Program-made: the position numbers and the translations under genes
Source: Xanthobacteraceae bacterium
Lineage (GTDB): Bacteria > Pseudomonadota > Alphaproteobacteria > Rhizobiales > Xanthobacteraceae
Direction: 5' to 3'
NCBI GenBank assembly: GCA_029239875.1
Contig: JARBUD010000012.1
Span: forward strand, 1 to 64,000
Length of the DNA: 64,000 nt
Notes under the pieces: model-generated
The model's database searches: none
Told to the model about the DNA's origin: nothing
What the model saw: the letters and a program-made list of their open reading frames with translations, nothing else
Part shown: in pieces, positions 9,546 through 18,162 of the stretch
How the letters are laid out: each line of letters starts with the position of its first letter
Numbering within the stretch: position 1 is the stretch's first letter

Positions 9546-10512
9546 GGTCGGTGTCCTTTCATTCGATGTCGCCGGCATTTCCGGGCGCGTTGCCGCCGGC
9601 CTATCCGGGGAGCTTACTGCCGGTCGTCGTCAGCGAACCATGGCGGCATCGGATGGGAGGTGCCGGAGCCGCTACCCAGTGACATCGCGAACAACACTGG
9701 CGATACCGCGCCGGGGCTGGAATGAAGTCGCGGCCGGAGGAGCTTTGGGACGAGGCGTGCCGTGCTAGCATAGGCCAGTGGCAGAACTTCCAGTGACGAC
9801 AACAAGAAAACTTGGCGATGAAGATCGATTCAGCATCGATTTCGACGTCACAGCATGTCATGTATAGATTGCCATCGACATAATATTTAAACACGACATC
9901 TTGCGATCATCTTATTCTATATTTCTTCCCCCTGTGGGCGCCCTAGATCGCCGGGTGCCGAGGTCGAGATACTGAGCCATGTCTACGAGATTGTAGGTCC
10001 CCGAGTTGTCGCGATCGCACGCTGCCAATCCATCCACTTAGATCTCGGCAATTCACCGCCTCAAAATAAACTCAAGCATTATGTCGGCACGCAAAGAGGC
10101 AACTCGCTCTCGGCCCAAAATCATTATGTGTCGCGAACTGGCGCGGTGACCCTCGGCAGCCGCCCTTTTTCGGTCGGCACCTCGCCCGAAGCGCGGTGTC
10201 GCATTTGGGCGTCTGAATCGGCAGCGTGCTCGTGAATCGGCTCATCGTAAGGCTGCCGACAACCGGCTGCTGGTCTAGGCGAGCGCGTCCAGCGTCGTCG
10301 TCGCCTTCGTGTTCGTGGGCGCCGTGCTGTGTGGGACGCTCAGCGTGCCGCTCATGCTTTGACGATATTCGTCTTTCACCCTCTGCGTGGGCACTGTCGC
10401 GCCGATAACGGCCGCGGCTCCGACGTCATTAGCCTATGAGGCCGCCGAACGTCGCATCCATTTGCTCATCCTGATCGGGGGATCACGATTGACAGCATTC
10501 AATCAAAAATAT
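9546..10512. other. About 970 bp without a recognisable gene
   Basis: Composition changes: several AT-rich patches (around 9880-9930, 10065-10130, 10495-10540) stand out from the GC-rich neighbours. Short reading frames with interrupted protein-like stretches occur (for example FVFVGAVLCGTL near 10304-10340, membrane-like, then stop). On the minus strand there is a 42-codon frame (about 10040 to 9912) reading ACDRDNSGTYNLVDM, which I do not recognise. It probably contains the SDR promoter and decayed DNA. Confidence 0.4.
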
Positions 10513-10524
10513 ATCCAACTGGAT
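10513..10524 (+). promoter_or_regulatory. Candidate TetR operator
   Basis: Inverted repeat ATCCA-AC-TGGAT located 22 bases before the tetR-type start codon in an AT-rich stretch. TetR-family repressors usually autoregulate through such dyads. The arms are short, so this is a candidate only. Confidence 0.4.
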
Positions 10525-10546
10525 GGTTATTAATTGAGGGGTGGTC

Positions 10547-11110
10547 ATGGGCCGGCAACGAAGCATCGATCGAGACGCGGTTCTTGATGCCGCGGAGCGT
10601 GTCGTCGTCCGGGACGGTGCCGCGAACCTGACATTGGAGGCCGTGGCGGCCGAGGCCGGCATCAGCAAGGCGAGTGTCCTGTACGACTACAAGACCAAGC
10701 GCGCGCTGATCCGCACCCTCATCGAACGTCGCGTGGCTGCCGATGAGGAACTGGTCCAACGGTTCGTCGATGCTCAGGCTGAGCGGCCGGACGCGCGTAT
10801 CCGCGGCTACATTGCCGCCACGACGCGCTCGTTCTCGGATGAGGAACGGTCCGTCGGGCTCAATCTCTGTGCGGCCCTCGCTCAGGACGAGGCTCTGCGC
10901 GAACCGGTCCAGCAATCGCTGCGCGCCACGATTGCGGAGATCGAGACGTCGTCTGCCCATCCACGGGGAGCAATGCTGGCCTTCCTCTCGATCCAGGGAC
11001 TGATGCTGCTCGACTGGTTCGGCCTGTACAACTTCTCCCCGCCGGAGCGGGAGAGGCTGATCGCGGAGATCGGCTGGCTCATCCAGCAATCCCCTCCGTC
11101 AGCACTCTAA
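10547..11110 (+). CDS. TetR/AcrR-family transcriptional regulator
   Basis: A 187-residue one-domain repressor with an N-terminal HTH (about residues 25-46, LEAVAAEAGISKASVLYDYK) and a ligand-binding C-terminal domain. ATG 10547 is preferred to the in-frame GTG 10541 because a GAGGGG site fits it. It precedes the RND adaptor and pump genes on the same strand, the arrangement of locally controlled efflux systems such as acrR-acrAB. The inducer is unknown. Confidence 0.85.
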   Translation: MGRQRSIDRDAVLDAAERVVVRDGAANLTLEAVAAEAGISKASVLYDYKTKRALIRTLIERRVAADEELVQRFVDAQAERPDARIRGYIAATTRSFSDEERSVGLNLCAALAQDEALREPVQQSLRATIAEIETSSAHPRGAMLAFLSIQGLMLLDWFGLYNFSPPERERLIAEIGWLIQQSPPSAL

Positions 11111-11150
11111 GCCAGACCGAACCCGTTCAAGAAGCCGATAGCCAACCGCC

Positions 11151-12332
11151 ATGATGATGTTCCAAAACCTGTCACTGTCCCGCTGCCTCGTCGCCGCCTG
11201 CGCCGTGCTGGCCAGCTTCGGCGCCCCCATGGCGAGTCCGGCCAAGGCCGCGGACCAGCCGCCGGTGGAGCTCGGTATTGTCGACGTCGAGCCGCAAGAC
11301 CTGCCGGTGACCAACAATCTGCCGGGCCGGATCGCGCCGACGCGCATCGCCGAGGTGCGTCCCCGGGTGTCAGGCATCGTCGTCGAGCGGGTCTTCCAGC
11401 AAGGTAGCCTGGTCAAGGAGGGCGACGTTCTCTATCGCATCGATCCCGCCCCGTTCCACCTGAGGGTGCAAAGCGCCGAGGCCACGCTGAAGCGTGCGTT
11501 GGCGACGCAGCTCCAGGCACGACAGCAGGCGGATCGTGTCGCGGAGCTGCGCACGAAAAATGTTGCCAGCGAGCAGCAGTCCGACAATGCTGTTGCTGCG
11601 CTCGCTCAGGCTGACGCCGATGTCGCTTCCGCCGAAGCAGGCCTCGCCTCCGCGAAGCTTGACTTGCAGTATTCCGAGGTGCGCGCGCCGATCAGCGGGC
11701 GTATCGGACGCGCGCTCATCACCGAGGGTGCTCTGGTCGGGACGGGCGCGGCCGACATCCTGGCCACGATCCAGCAGCTCGATCCGGTCTATGCGGATTT
11801 CACGCAGTCCGCTGGCGAACTGCTTGAGCTGCGCCGGGAACTCAAGGTCGGCGCGCTGACCGGACCTAACCCCGGCGCGGCCAATGTCCGGCTCATGTTC
11901 GACAATGGCAGCGAATATCCTCATCCCGGACAACTGCTGTTCTCGGAGGCCACCGTTGATGCCACGACCGGACAGGTGACGCTGCGTGGCCAGTTTCCCA
12001 ATCCCGATGGCGACCTGTTGCCGGGCATGTATGTGCGGGTCGTCCTTGAGCAGGGCGTTCAGCGCAACGCCATCGCCGTTCCGCAGCAGGCAGTGCAGCG
12101 CGATGGCCGGGGAGACGCGCAGATCTACATCCTGAAGCAGGACGGCGAACTGGAATTGCGTTCCGTTCAGGCCGGGCGAACGCTCGACAATCGGCAGATC
12201 ATTGAGCAGGGGCTCAAGCCCGGAGAGCAAGTGATCGTCGAGGGATTCCAAAAGATCAGGCCGGGCGCCACTTTCACGGGCAGCCCCTGGAAACCGGTCA
12301 CCGCCGCAAAAGCGGCCGGAAGGCAGGGCTGA
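11151..12332 (+). CDS. RND efflux periplasmic adaptor (AcrA/MexA type)
   Basis: A 393-residue membrane fusion protein. The N-terminus is a signal sequence ending near AKAAD. The lipoyl half-motifs (VRPRVSGIV... and YSEVRAPISGRIG) flank an alpha-helical hairpin (about 100-165), followed by beta-barrel and membrane-proximal domains; GLKPGEQVIVEGFQKI is typical of the AcrA family end. Three successive ATG codons leave the exact start open. It links the inner-membrane pump encoded 3 bases downstream to an outer-membrane channel not encoded here. Confidence 0.93.
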   Translation: MMMFQNLSLSRCLVAACAVLASFGAPMASPAKAADQPPVELGIVDVEPQDLPVTNNLPGRIAPTRIAEVRPRVSGIVVERVFQQGSLVKEGDVLYRIDPAPFHLRVQSAEATLKRALATQLQARQQADRVAELRTKNVASEQQSDNAVAALAQADADVASAEAGLASAKLDLQYSEVRAPISGRIGRALITEGALVGTGAADILATIQQLDPVYADFTQSAGELLELRRELKVGALTGPNPGAANVRLMFDNGSEYPHPGQLLFSEATVDATTGQVTLRGQFPNPDGDLLPGMYVRVVLEQGVQRNAIAVPQQAVQRDGRGDAQIYILKQDGELELRSVQAGRTLDNRQIIEQGLKPGEQVIVEGFQKIRPGATFTGSPWKPVTAAKAAGRQG

Positions 12333-12335
12333 GAT

Positions 12336-15300
12336 ATGGCGAGCTTCTTCATCGATCGGCCGATCTTTGCCTGGGTAGTTGCGATCTTCATCATGCTCGG
12401 CGGGATCATCACGATCCCGATGCTGCCGATCGCGCAGTACCCGAACGTCGCCCCGCCGCAGATCACAATCGGCACCAACTATCCCGGCGCCTCGCCCGAG
12501 GACATCTACCAGAGCGTCACCCGCCCGATCGAGGAGGAGCTCAACGGTGTCCCCGGGCTGCTTTATTTCGAATCAACCTCCGAGGCGAACGGGCGCATCA
12601 ACCTGACCGTCACCTTTGCGCCGGGCACAGTGATCGGCGAGGCACAGGTCGAGGTGCAGAACCGCATCAGCCGTGTCGAACCGCGCCTGCCGCAGGCCGT
12701 CGTGCAGCAAGGCATGCGGGTCGAACAGGCCGGAACCAGCTTCCTGCAACTCGTGACCCTGACCTCGGAGGATGGCAAGCTCGACGCCGTCGGTTTGGGG
12801 GACTACCTCAATCGCAACGTCATCGGCGAGATCCGCCGCGTGCCGGGTGTGGGAAGCGCGACGCTCTTTTCCACCCAGCGCTCGATGCGCATCTGGATGG
12901 ATCCCGACAAGCTGCTCGGCCTCGGCCTGACCTCCGGCGACGTCATCACGGCCGTAGGGGCCCAGAACGCCCAGGTTGCCGCCGGCCGCATCGGCGCGCT
13001 GCCCAATCCCATCGACCAGCAGCTCTCCGCGACGGTTCTGGTCAAAGGGCAGCTCGGCACGCCGGACGAGTTTGGCGCCATCATTCTGCGGGCCAACACG
13101 GACGGCTCGACCGTTCGGCTGCGCGACGTAGCGCGGATCGAGGTGGGCGGGGAATCCTACAATTTCTCAACCCGCCTTAACGGTCGACCCAGCGCGGCGA
13201 TCGGCGTGCAGCTCTCGTCCACCGGCAATGCATTGGCGACCGCCACCGCCGTACGCGCCAAGATGGAAGACCTCGCGCGCTTCTTCCCGCCCGGCATCAC
13301 CTACGAAATACCCTACGACACCTCTCCCTTCGTGGCCGTCTCGATCGAGAAGGTGCTGCACACGCTGCTCGAGGCGATGGTGCTCGTCTTCGCGGTGATG
13401 TTCCTGTTCCTGCAGAACTTCCGCTACACGATCATCCCGACGCTGGTCGTGCCGGTGGCATTGCTCGGCACCTGCGCGGTGATGTTCGCGGCCGGCTTCT
13501 CGATCAACGTGCTCACCATGTTTGCGATGGTGCTGGCGATCGGCATTCTCGTGGACGACGCCATCGTCGTGGTGGAGAACGTCGAGCGGATCATGGCCGA
13601 GGAGGGCTTGCCGCCGAAGGAGGCGACCCGCAAGGCGATGGGTCAGATCACCGGCGCGATCATCGGCATCACCCTGGTGCTCACCGCCGTGTTCGTGCCG
13701 ATGGCCTTCTTCCCTGGCGCCGTCGGCATCATCTACCAGCAGTTCAGCCTGACCATGGTGGTCTCCATCCTGTTCTCCGGCTTCCTCGCGCTGACGCTGA
13801 CGCCGGCTCTTTGCGCGACTTTGCTGAAGCCGATCGCCAAGGGTCATCATCACGAAAAGAAGGGCTTCTTCGGCTGGTTCAACCGCGGTTTTGACCGAGC
13901 GACGTCCGGCTATGCAGGAATGATCGGTGCGGTCACGGGGCGTGCCGGACGCTACATGCTGATCTATCTCGCTTTGCTGGTGGGCCTGGCATGGGGCTTC
14001 ATGCGGCTGCCCTCGGCCTTCCTTCCCAGTGAGGATCAGGGATACCTGCTTGTCGACATCCAGGCCCCGTCGGAAGCGAGCGCTAATCGCACATTGGAGG
14101 TCGCCAAGCAGGTGGAACAGATCGCGATGGCGGAACCGGCCGTCGCTCGCATAGTGATCATATCGGGCTACAGCTTCGCCGGCGCCGGTGAAAACGCCGC
14201 GCTCGCCTTCATCACCTTGAAGGACTGGAGCGAGCGCGGGCACGAGGATTCCGCGGATGCGATTTCGGCGCGCATCAATGCGAAGATGGCCGGAATCAAG
14301 GATGCCCAGACCTTCGCGCTGTCACCGCCGCCGATTCAAGGCCTCGGCAATTCCAGCGGCTTCACCTTCCGCCTGCAGGATCGTGGGGGCCTCGGACAGA
14401 CGGCGCTGGCGGGCGCGCGTACGCAACTGCTCAATGCTGCCGCGCAAAGTCCGATCCTGGCAGGGCTGCGCGTCGAGGGTCTGACCGACGCGGCGCAGGT
14501 CAACCTCGTCATCGACCGTGAGAAGGCGAACACGTTCGGCGTGACCTTCGCCGACATCAACGCGACCATCTCGGCCAATCTCGGCTCTTCCTATGTGAAC
14601 GACTTCCCCAATGCCGGACGCATGCAACGCGTGACCGTCCAGGCCGAAGCGGGCCAGCGCATGCAGGCGGCCGATCTGCTGCGTCTCAACGTCCGCAATG
14701 TCCATGGCGGCATGGTGCCGCTCTCGGCCTTCGCGTCCGTCGAGTGGCAGAAGGGGCCGACGCAGGTGGTCGGCTATAATGGCTATCCGTCAATCCGCAT
14801 CGCCGGTCAGGCGGCTCCCGGCTATTCGTCCGGCGCCGCCATTGCCGAGATGGAGCGCCTCGCGCGCGATCTGCCCCAGGGCTTCGGGTATGAGTGGACC
14901 GGCCAGTCGCTGCAGGAGATCCAGTCCGGCTCGCAGGCCCCGTTCCTGCTGGGGCTGAGCCTCCTGTTCGTCTTCCTCCTGCTCTCGGCGCTCTATGAGA
15001 GCTGGTCGATCCCGTTCGCGGTGATGATGGTAGTGCCGCTCGGCATCATCGGCTCCGTGGCGGCGGTGACGCTGCGTGGCATGCCGAACGACGTGTATTT
15101 CACGGTCGGGCTGGTCGCCATCATCGGCCTTTCGGCCAAGAACGCCATCCTGATCATCGAGTTCGCCAAGGATCTGCGCGAGCAGGGCATGCCGCTCGAA
15201 CAGGCCACGATCGAAGCCGCAAGGCTGCGCTTCCGCCCGATCCTGATGACATCGCTCGCCTTTTCGCTGGGCGTTGTGCCGCTGGCCATCGCCACCGGCG

Positions 15301-15470
15301 CCAGCGCGGCAAGCCAGAACGCCATCGGCACCGGCGTTTTGGGCGGGATGCTATCGGCGACCGTGCTCGCGGTATTCCTGGTCCCGGCCTTCTTCGTCTT
15401 CGTGATGAAGCTGTTCCGCAAGCCCGCCAAGTCCGGGGCAACAACAGTGGAAGCGGTCCATCAGGGGTAG
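12336..15470 (+). CDS. RND multidrug efflux transporter (AcrB/MexB, HAE1 family)
   Basis: A 1044-residue proton-driven inner-membrane pump, full family length. It begins MASFFIDRPIFAWV, the canonical HAE1 start. TM4 carries the proton-relay aspartates in GILVDDAIVVVENV, and the second half contains GLSAKNAILIIEFA. Two large periplasmic loops sit between TM1-2 and TM7-8. It follows the adaptor gene by 3 bases and is controlled presumably by the upstream TetR. No TolC/OprM-type gene follows; the DNA after the stop holds only gene fragments. Confidence 0.95.
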   Translation: MASFFIDRPIFAWVVAIFIMLGGIITIPMLPIAQYPNVAPPQITIGTNYPGASPEDIYQSVTRPIEEELNGVPGLLYFESTSEANGRINLTVTFAPGTVIGEAQVEVQNRISRVEPRLPQAVVQQGMRVEQAGTSFLQLVTLTSEDGKLDAVGLGDYLNRNVIGEIRRVPGVGSATLFSTQRSMRIWMDPDKLLGLGLTSGDVITAVGAQNAQVAAGRIGALPNPIDQQLSATVLVKGQLGTPDEFGAIILRANTDGSTVRLRDVARIEVGGESYNFSTRLNGRPSAAIGVQLSSTGNALATATAVRAKMEDLARFFPPGITYEIPYDTSPFVAVSIEKVLHTLLEAMVLVFAVMFLFLQNFRYTIIPTLVVPVALLGTCAVMFAAGFSINVLTMFAMVLAIGILVDDAIVVVENVERIMAEEGLPPKEATRKAMGQITGAIIGITLVLTAVFVPMAFFPGAVGIIYQQFSLTMVVSILFSGFLALTLTPALCATLLKPIAKGHHHEKKGFFGWFNRGFDRATSGYAGMIGAVTGRAGRYMLIYLALLVGLAWGFMRLPSAFLPSEDQGYLLVDIQAPSEASANRTLEVAKQVEQIAMAEPAVARIVIISGYSFAGAGENAALAFITLKDWSERGHEDSADAISARINAKMAGIKDAQTFALSPPPIQGLGNSSGFTFRLQDRGGLGQTALAGARTQLLNAAAQSPILAGLRVEGLTDAAQVNLVIDREKANTFGVTFADINATISANLGSSYVNDFPNAGRMQRVTVQAEAGQRMQAADLLRLNVRNVHGGMVPLSAFASVEWQKGPTQVVGYNGYPSIRIAGQAAPGYSSGAAIAEMERLARDLPQGFGYEWTGQSLQEIQSGSQAPFLLGLSLLFVFLLLSALYESWSIPFAVMMVVPLGIIGSVAAVTLRGMPNDVYFTVGLVAIIGLSAKNAILIIEFAKDLREQGMPLEQATIEAARLRFRPILMTSLAFSLGVVPLAIATGASAASQNAIGTGVLGGMLSATVLAVFLVPAFFVFVMKLFRKPAKSGATTVEAVHQG

Positions 15471-15640
15471 TGTCTTTGGGGGCGGCCTGACTTTCGCGTC
15501 GAGAGAGGGAACGGTTCGATGTCCGACGAAACCCCGCCCCGAAAGAGTCGGACACCACCGGCGCGCACCCGCCCGAAACGCGCACTCCCGGTCTCTCGTC
15601 CATCGCGGCGACAGGCTGGCGGACTTGGCGCTGCAACAGT

Positions 15641-15769
15641 ATGCCTCGCTTCGAGAGTTCCGCGGAGCAACTCCGGCTCGTACTACTTGGCACGATCCTG
15701 ATGTGCTTCGCCGTCCTGGCGCTGATGGATCCCGTGCTGGGTGCTCCTATCGGGTCGCGAGGCTCATGA
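15641..15769 (+). pseudogene. Possible N-terminal fragment of an EamA/DMT-family transporter
   Basis: A 42-codon frame whose start resembles the first helix of drug/metabolite transporters (RLVLLGTILMCFAVLALMD) but stops immediately after. The resemblance rests on one helix, so confidence is low. It abuts the ABC ATPase fragment below, suggesting a deletion junction. Confidence 0.35.
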
Positions 15770-15781
15770 AGTCCGCACCAT

Positions 15782-16009
15782 CTGTCCGGCGGTCAGCAAC
15801 AGAGGGTCACGCTCGCCCGCGCGCTCGCCATGGAGCCGGAAGCGCTGCTGTTCGACGAGCCGACCTCGGCGCTCGATCCGGAACTGACGGGCGAGGTGCT
15901 GCGCACGATCCGCGGCCTCGCCGAGGAGGGGCGGACCATGATCCTGGTGACGCACGAGCTGTCATTCGCGTGCGAGGTCTCCAGCCGCGTCGCCTTCATG
16001 CCAGCGTGA
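15782..16009 (+). pseudogene. Fragment of a polar amino-acid ABC transporter ATPase
   Basis: The frame opens exactly at the ABC signature (LSGGQQQRV) and continues through Walker B ([13 protein letters not shown]) and the H-loop ([12 protein letters not shown]), ending early after about 75 codons. The Walker A half is absent and no start codon precedes it; beyond the stop another frame reads protein-like for a few codons, indicating a frameshift. The intact relative in this window is at 37104-37901. Clearly a broken gene. Confidence 0.8.
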
Positions 16010-16175
16010 GCCCACAGAAGGTCGTCGAGGTGAATGCGCCCGTTTGGATGCCGATCGATCCGTCCCGGATATCGCTCGTGCCCAGGGATGAAGCTGGAGT
16101 GTTCAAGTGCCGCGCGCTCAAGCCCGAAGTAGATAATCGGTCTCGCGGTGTGATCAACCACTCGTCAATTTTGGT

Positions 16176-16252
16176 GACGTGCTCCCGGCTTTTTAGTCCG
16201 GCTGGAGCTGGAGTTTTCCAGCTTCTGCTGGCCCAAATTCGGAGAGCACGTC
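16176..16252. repeat. Nested inverted repeat (77 bp)
   Basis: Outer arms GACGTGCTC (16176-16184) and GAGCACGTC (16244-16252) are perfect 9-bp complements. They enclose a second perfect hairpin, AGCTGGA/TCCAGCT (16206-16212 with 16217-16223, 4-nt loop). It lies about 60 bp beyond the ridA-like stop, so it could be a factor-dependent terminator or a small mobile-element remnant. No long T-run follows on either strand. Confidence 0.55.
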
Positions 16253-16310
16253 AACAGATAATTGGGATTTTTCACGTCCCGCTGCGGGTGGATACATGCT
16301 CAGGTATGGA

Positions 16311-16751
16311 TCATCTCTCTCTTTCACCGACAACACTGATAAGCTGGATTTCCACCGGTGCATCTCCTGGCAAGCTCGCCACGCCCAGAGCGACACGACT
16401 GCCAACCCCATCTTCGCCTAGCTCACGGTAGAGATAGTCGGAGGCGAAGTCCGCGACTTGGGAATGACTCTCGAAATCATCCCCGGTGGCGATGAACACG
16501 GTAAGACTGAGCACGGAAACGACTTTCTCGTCATCTCTGAGCACGCCACGTGTGGCCGACAGCGCGTTGGCACAGGCCAACTCGACAATGCCCCGGTAGG
16601 ATTCCAGCGAATTTCGGGTCGAGACTTTTCCCGTCGCGACAAGTTTTCCGTCGCGACGGGGTGTCATACCCGCTGTGAACACGAGAGATTGATGGCGCCG
16701 TGCCAAAATGTAACGTCCGTGAGGCAGAAGATTTGAAGGAGGCATGAACAT
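16311..16751 (-). CDS. RidA/YjgF/YER057c-family protein
   Basis: A 146-residue single-domain protein of the Rid family, which hydrolyses reactive enamine/imine intermediates or acts as a related deaminase. The N-terminus (NLLPHGRYILARR) and following VFTAGMTPRRDGKLVATGKV show the family pattern. This is a divergent subgroup rather than archetypal RidA, so the catalytic Arg cannot be assigned safely. The ATG (16751) shares one base with the aminotransferase stop (TGATG), indicating translational coupling; an imine intermediate from that PLP enzyme would be a logical substrate. Confidence 0.75.
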   Translation of the reverse strand: MFMPPSNLLPHGRYILARRHQSLVFTAGMTPRRDGKLVATGKVSTRNSLESYRGIVELACANALSATRGVLRDDEKVVSVLSLTVFIATGDDFESHSQVADFASDYLYRELGEDGVGSRVALGVASLPGDAPVEIQLISVVGERER

Positions 16752-17965
16752 CAATTTCCATAGCGTTTGATCAGAGTCGCCATGCGATCGACCGCAGCGA
16801 TGGCCTCAGCATGCTTCTGGGAGAAGTTCAGCCGAACGAAGCTACCGGAGTCGGGGCCGAACTCGGATCCTGGCGTGGCGACGACCGATGCCTGGAAACG
16901 CAGGGCCTTGATGAAATCGGCGGTGTCGATGGACAAGGGCGGAAGCTTTGGAAAAAGGTAGCTTCCGGCTTCGGGAGTCCTGACCGCCATACCGTCGACC
17001 GTCTTCAGCTTGGCAAGTAAATCGTTGCGGATGGCTTGGTGGAGCGCGATGCGTTCGGCCATCCAGTCATTCGGTTCGGCAAGCCAAGTCGCAAGGACCG
17101 ACTGGTTGTAGCCGGCGGCGCGCAGGGAGACGATGGCCTGAAGCCTTTCCATGCGCTCAACGATCCGGGGCGAGCCGAAGGCGACGCCGAGCCGGTATCC
17201 GCTGAGCGATTCCGTCTTGGATGGGCCCATGATCGTGAGGACCCTGTTGGGGTCGATGTCCGCCGCCCGCAAATGCGTGTAGGTGGTCCCCTGATAGCGC
17301 AGTCGCGAATAGAGCTGGTCGACAATCACCGTCGCCCCATAACGTTCAGCGAGATCCGCAATCGCGCGGATCTCGCCTTCTGAATAGACCACGCCGGTAG
17401 GGTTGTTGGGGTTTGAGAAGACGAAGACCTTTGCTCCCTTTCTGAAGGCGTCTTCGAGATCGCCAAGATCGAGGCCGGCGCTGCCGCCGGCCTCCAGAAA
17501 CGCCAGGCGAACGGGCATGATCTCGCCTTCCAGGAACCGCACGAGCTTGCGATTGGCAAAGTAATCCGGCTGGACGACCGCCACCTTGTCGCCTGCCGCC
17601 ACCGTGGATGCCATAGCCAGAAACAAGGCTCCCTGGCTGCCCGGCGTCAGGATGAGGCCGTTGTCTGCGGAAACCGGTGCTCCCGTGAAGTCCGCTAGCC
17701 TTGCGGCGAGACCGGTGCGGATGCCCGCACTGCCGCGATACTCGGTGTAGGCCTGCTTGCCACCTGCTCGCACACCCCCGAGAAAAGCCTCGAGCGCACC
17801 CGGTGCCGGCAGGAAGGCGTCGACGTCGCCGTGGGAGAAATCCACCTCGGGGCCCGGGAGCAGATCACCGCGGAATGCCGATAGCGCCGCCACCCGGCTG
17901 CGCACTTCCTGGCCGGGGGCGCTGTCGGTCTCGAGGCTGGCGAACTTGCTTTCAACCTTGTCCAT
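16751..17965 (-). CDS. PLP-dependent class I/II aminotransferase
   Basis: A 404-residue fold-type I aminotransferase. Conserved elements are SNPNNPTG (about 184-191), the cofactor aspartate in VIVDQLYS, the Schiff-base lysine Lys250 in MGPSKTESLSGYRLG, and the C-terminal substrate Arg in SFVRLNFS. It resembles aspartate/aromatic aminotransferase-like enzymes of catabolic clusters. It is coupled to the RidA-like gene by a one-base overlap and lies about 200 bp downstream of the M29/NicX-like gene on the same strand. The amino donor and substrate are unknown; context suggests an amino acid released from a hydantoin, lactam or N-heterocycle. Confidence 0.88.
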   Translation of the reverse strand: MDKVESKFASLETDSAPGQEVRSRVAALSAFRGDLLPGPEVDFSHGDVDAFLPAPGALEAFLGGVRAGGKQAYTEYRGSAGIRTGLAARLADFTGAPVSADNGLILTPGSQGALFLAMASTVAAGDKVAVVQPDYFANRKLVRFLEGEIMPVRLAFLEAGGSAGLDLGDLEDAFRKGAKVFVFSNPNNPTGVVYSEGEIRAIADLAERYGATVIVDQLYSRLRYQGTTYTHLRAADIDPNRVLTIMGPSKTESLSGYRLGVAFGSPRIVERMERLQAIVSLRAAGYNQSVLATWLAEPNDWMAERIALHQAIRNDLLAKLKTVDGMAVRTPEAGSYLFPKLPPLSIDTADFIKALRFQASVVATPGSEFGPDSGSFVRLNFSQKHAEAIAAVDRMATLIKRYGN

Positions 17966-18162
17966 CCCGGTATTCTCCTGCGTTGGGGATTTCCATTGCG
18001 CTTGAGGCGCCCGCTTCGGCCCGCTCCGTGCGGGGCGGCTGGCGGTCGATATGCGTGCACGAGGTGGTGATCGCAGATCGCTCGCCTGGATTTTGGAGGG
18101 TGCCGGCGCGCCTCAACGACACCATGATGGCAAACCTGCCGCCGGAGGCGGCAGGTGCAGCG

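Noticed and set aside
9601..9894. Minus-strand 97-codon frame in the 1-kb gap
   Set aside because: Cys/His-rich translation crosses an AT-rich non-coding stretch, lacks a ribosome site and any family resemblance.
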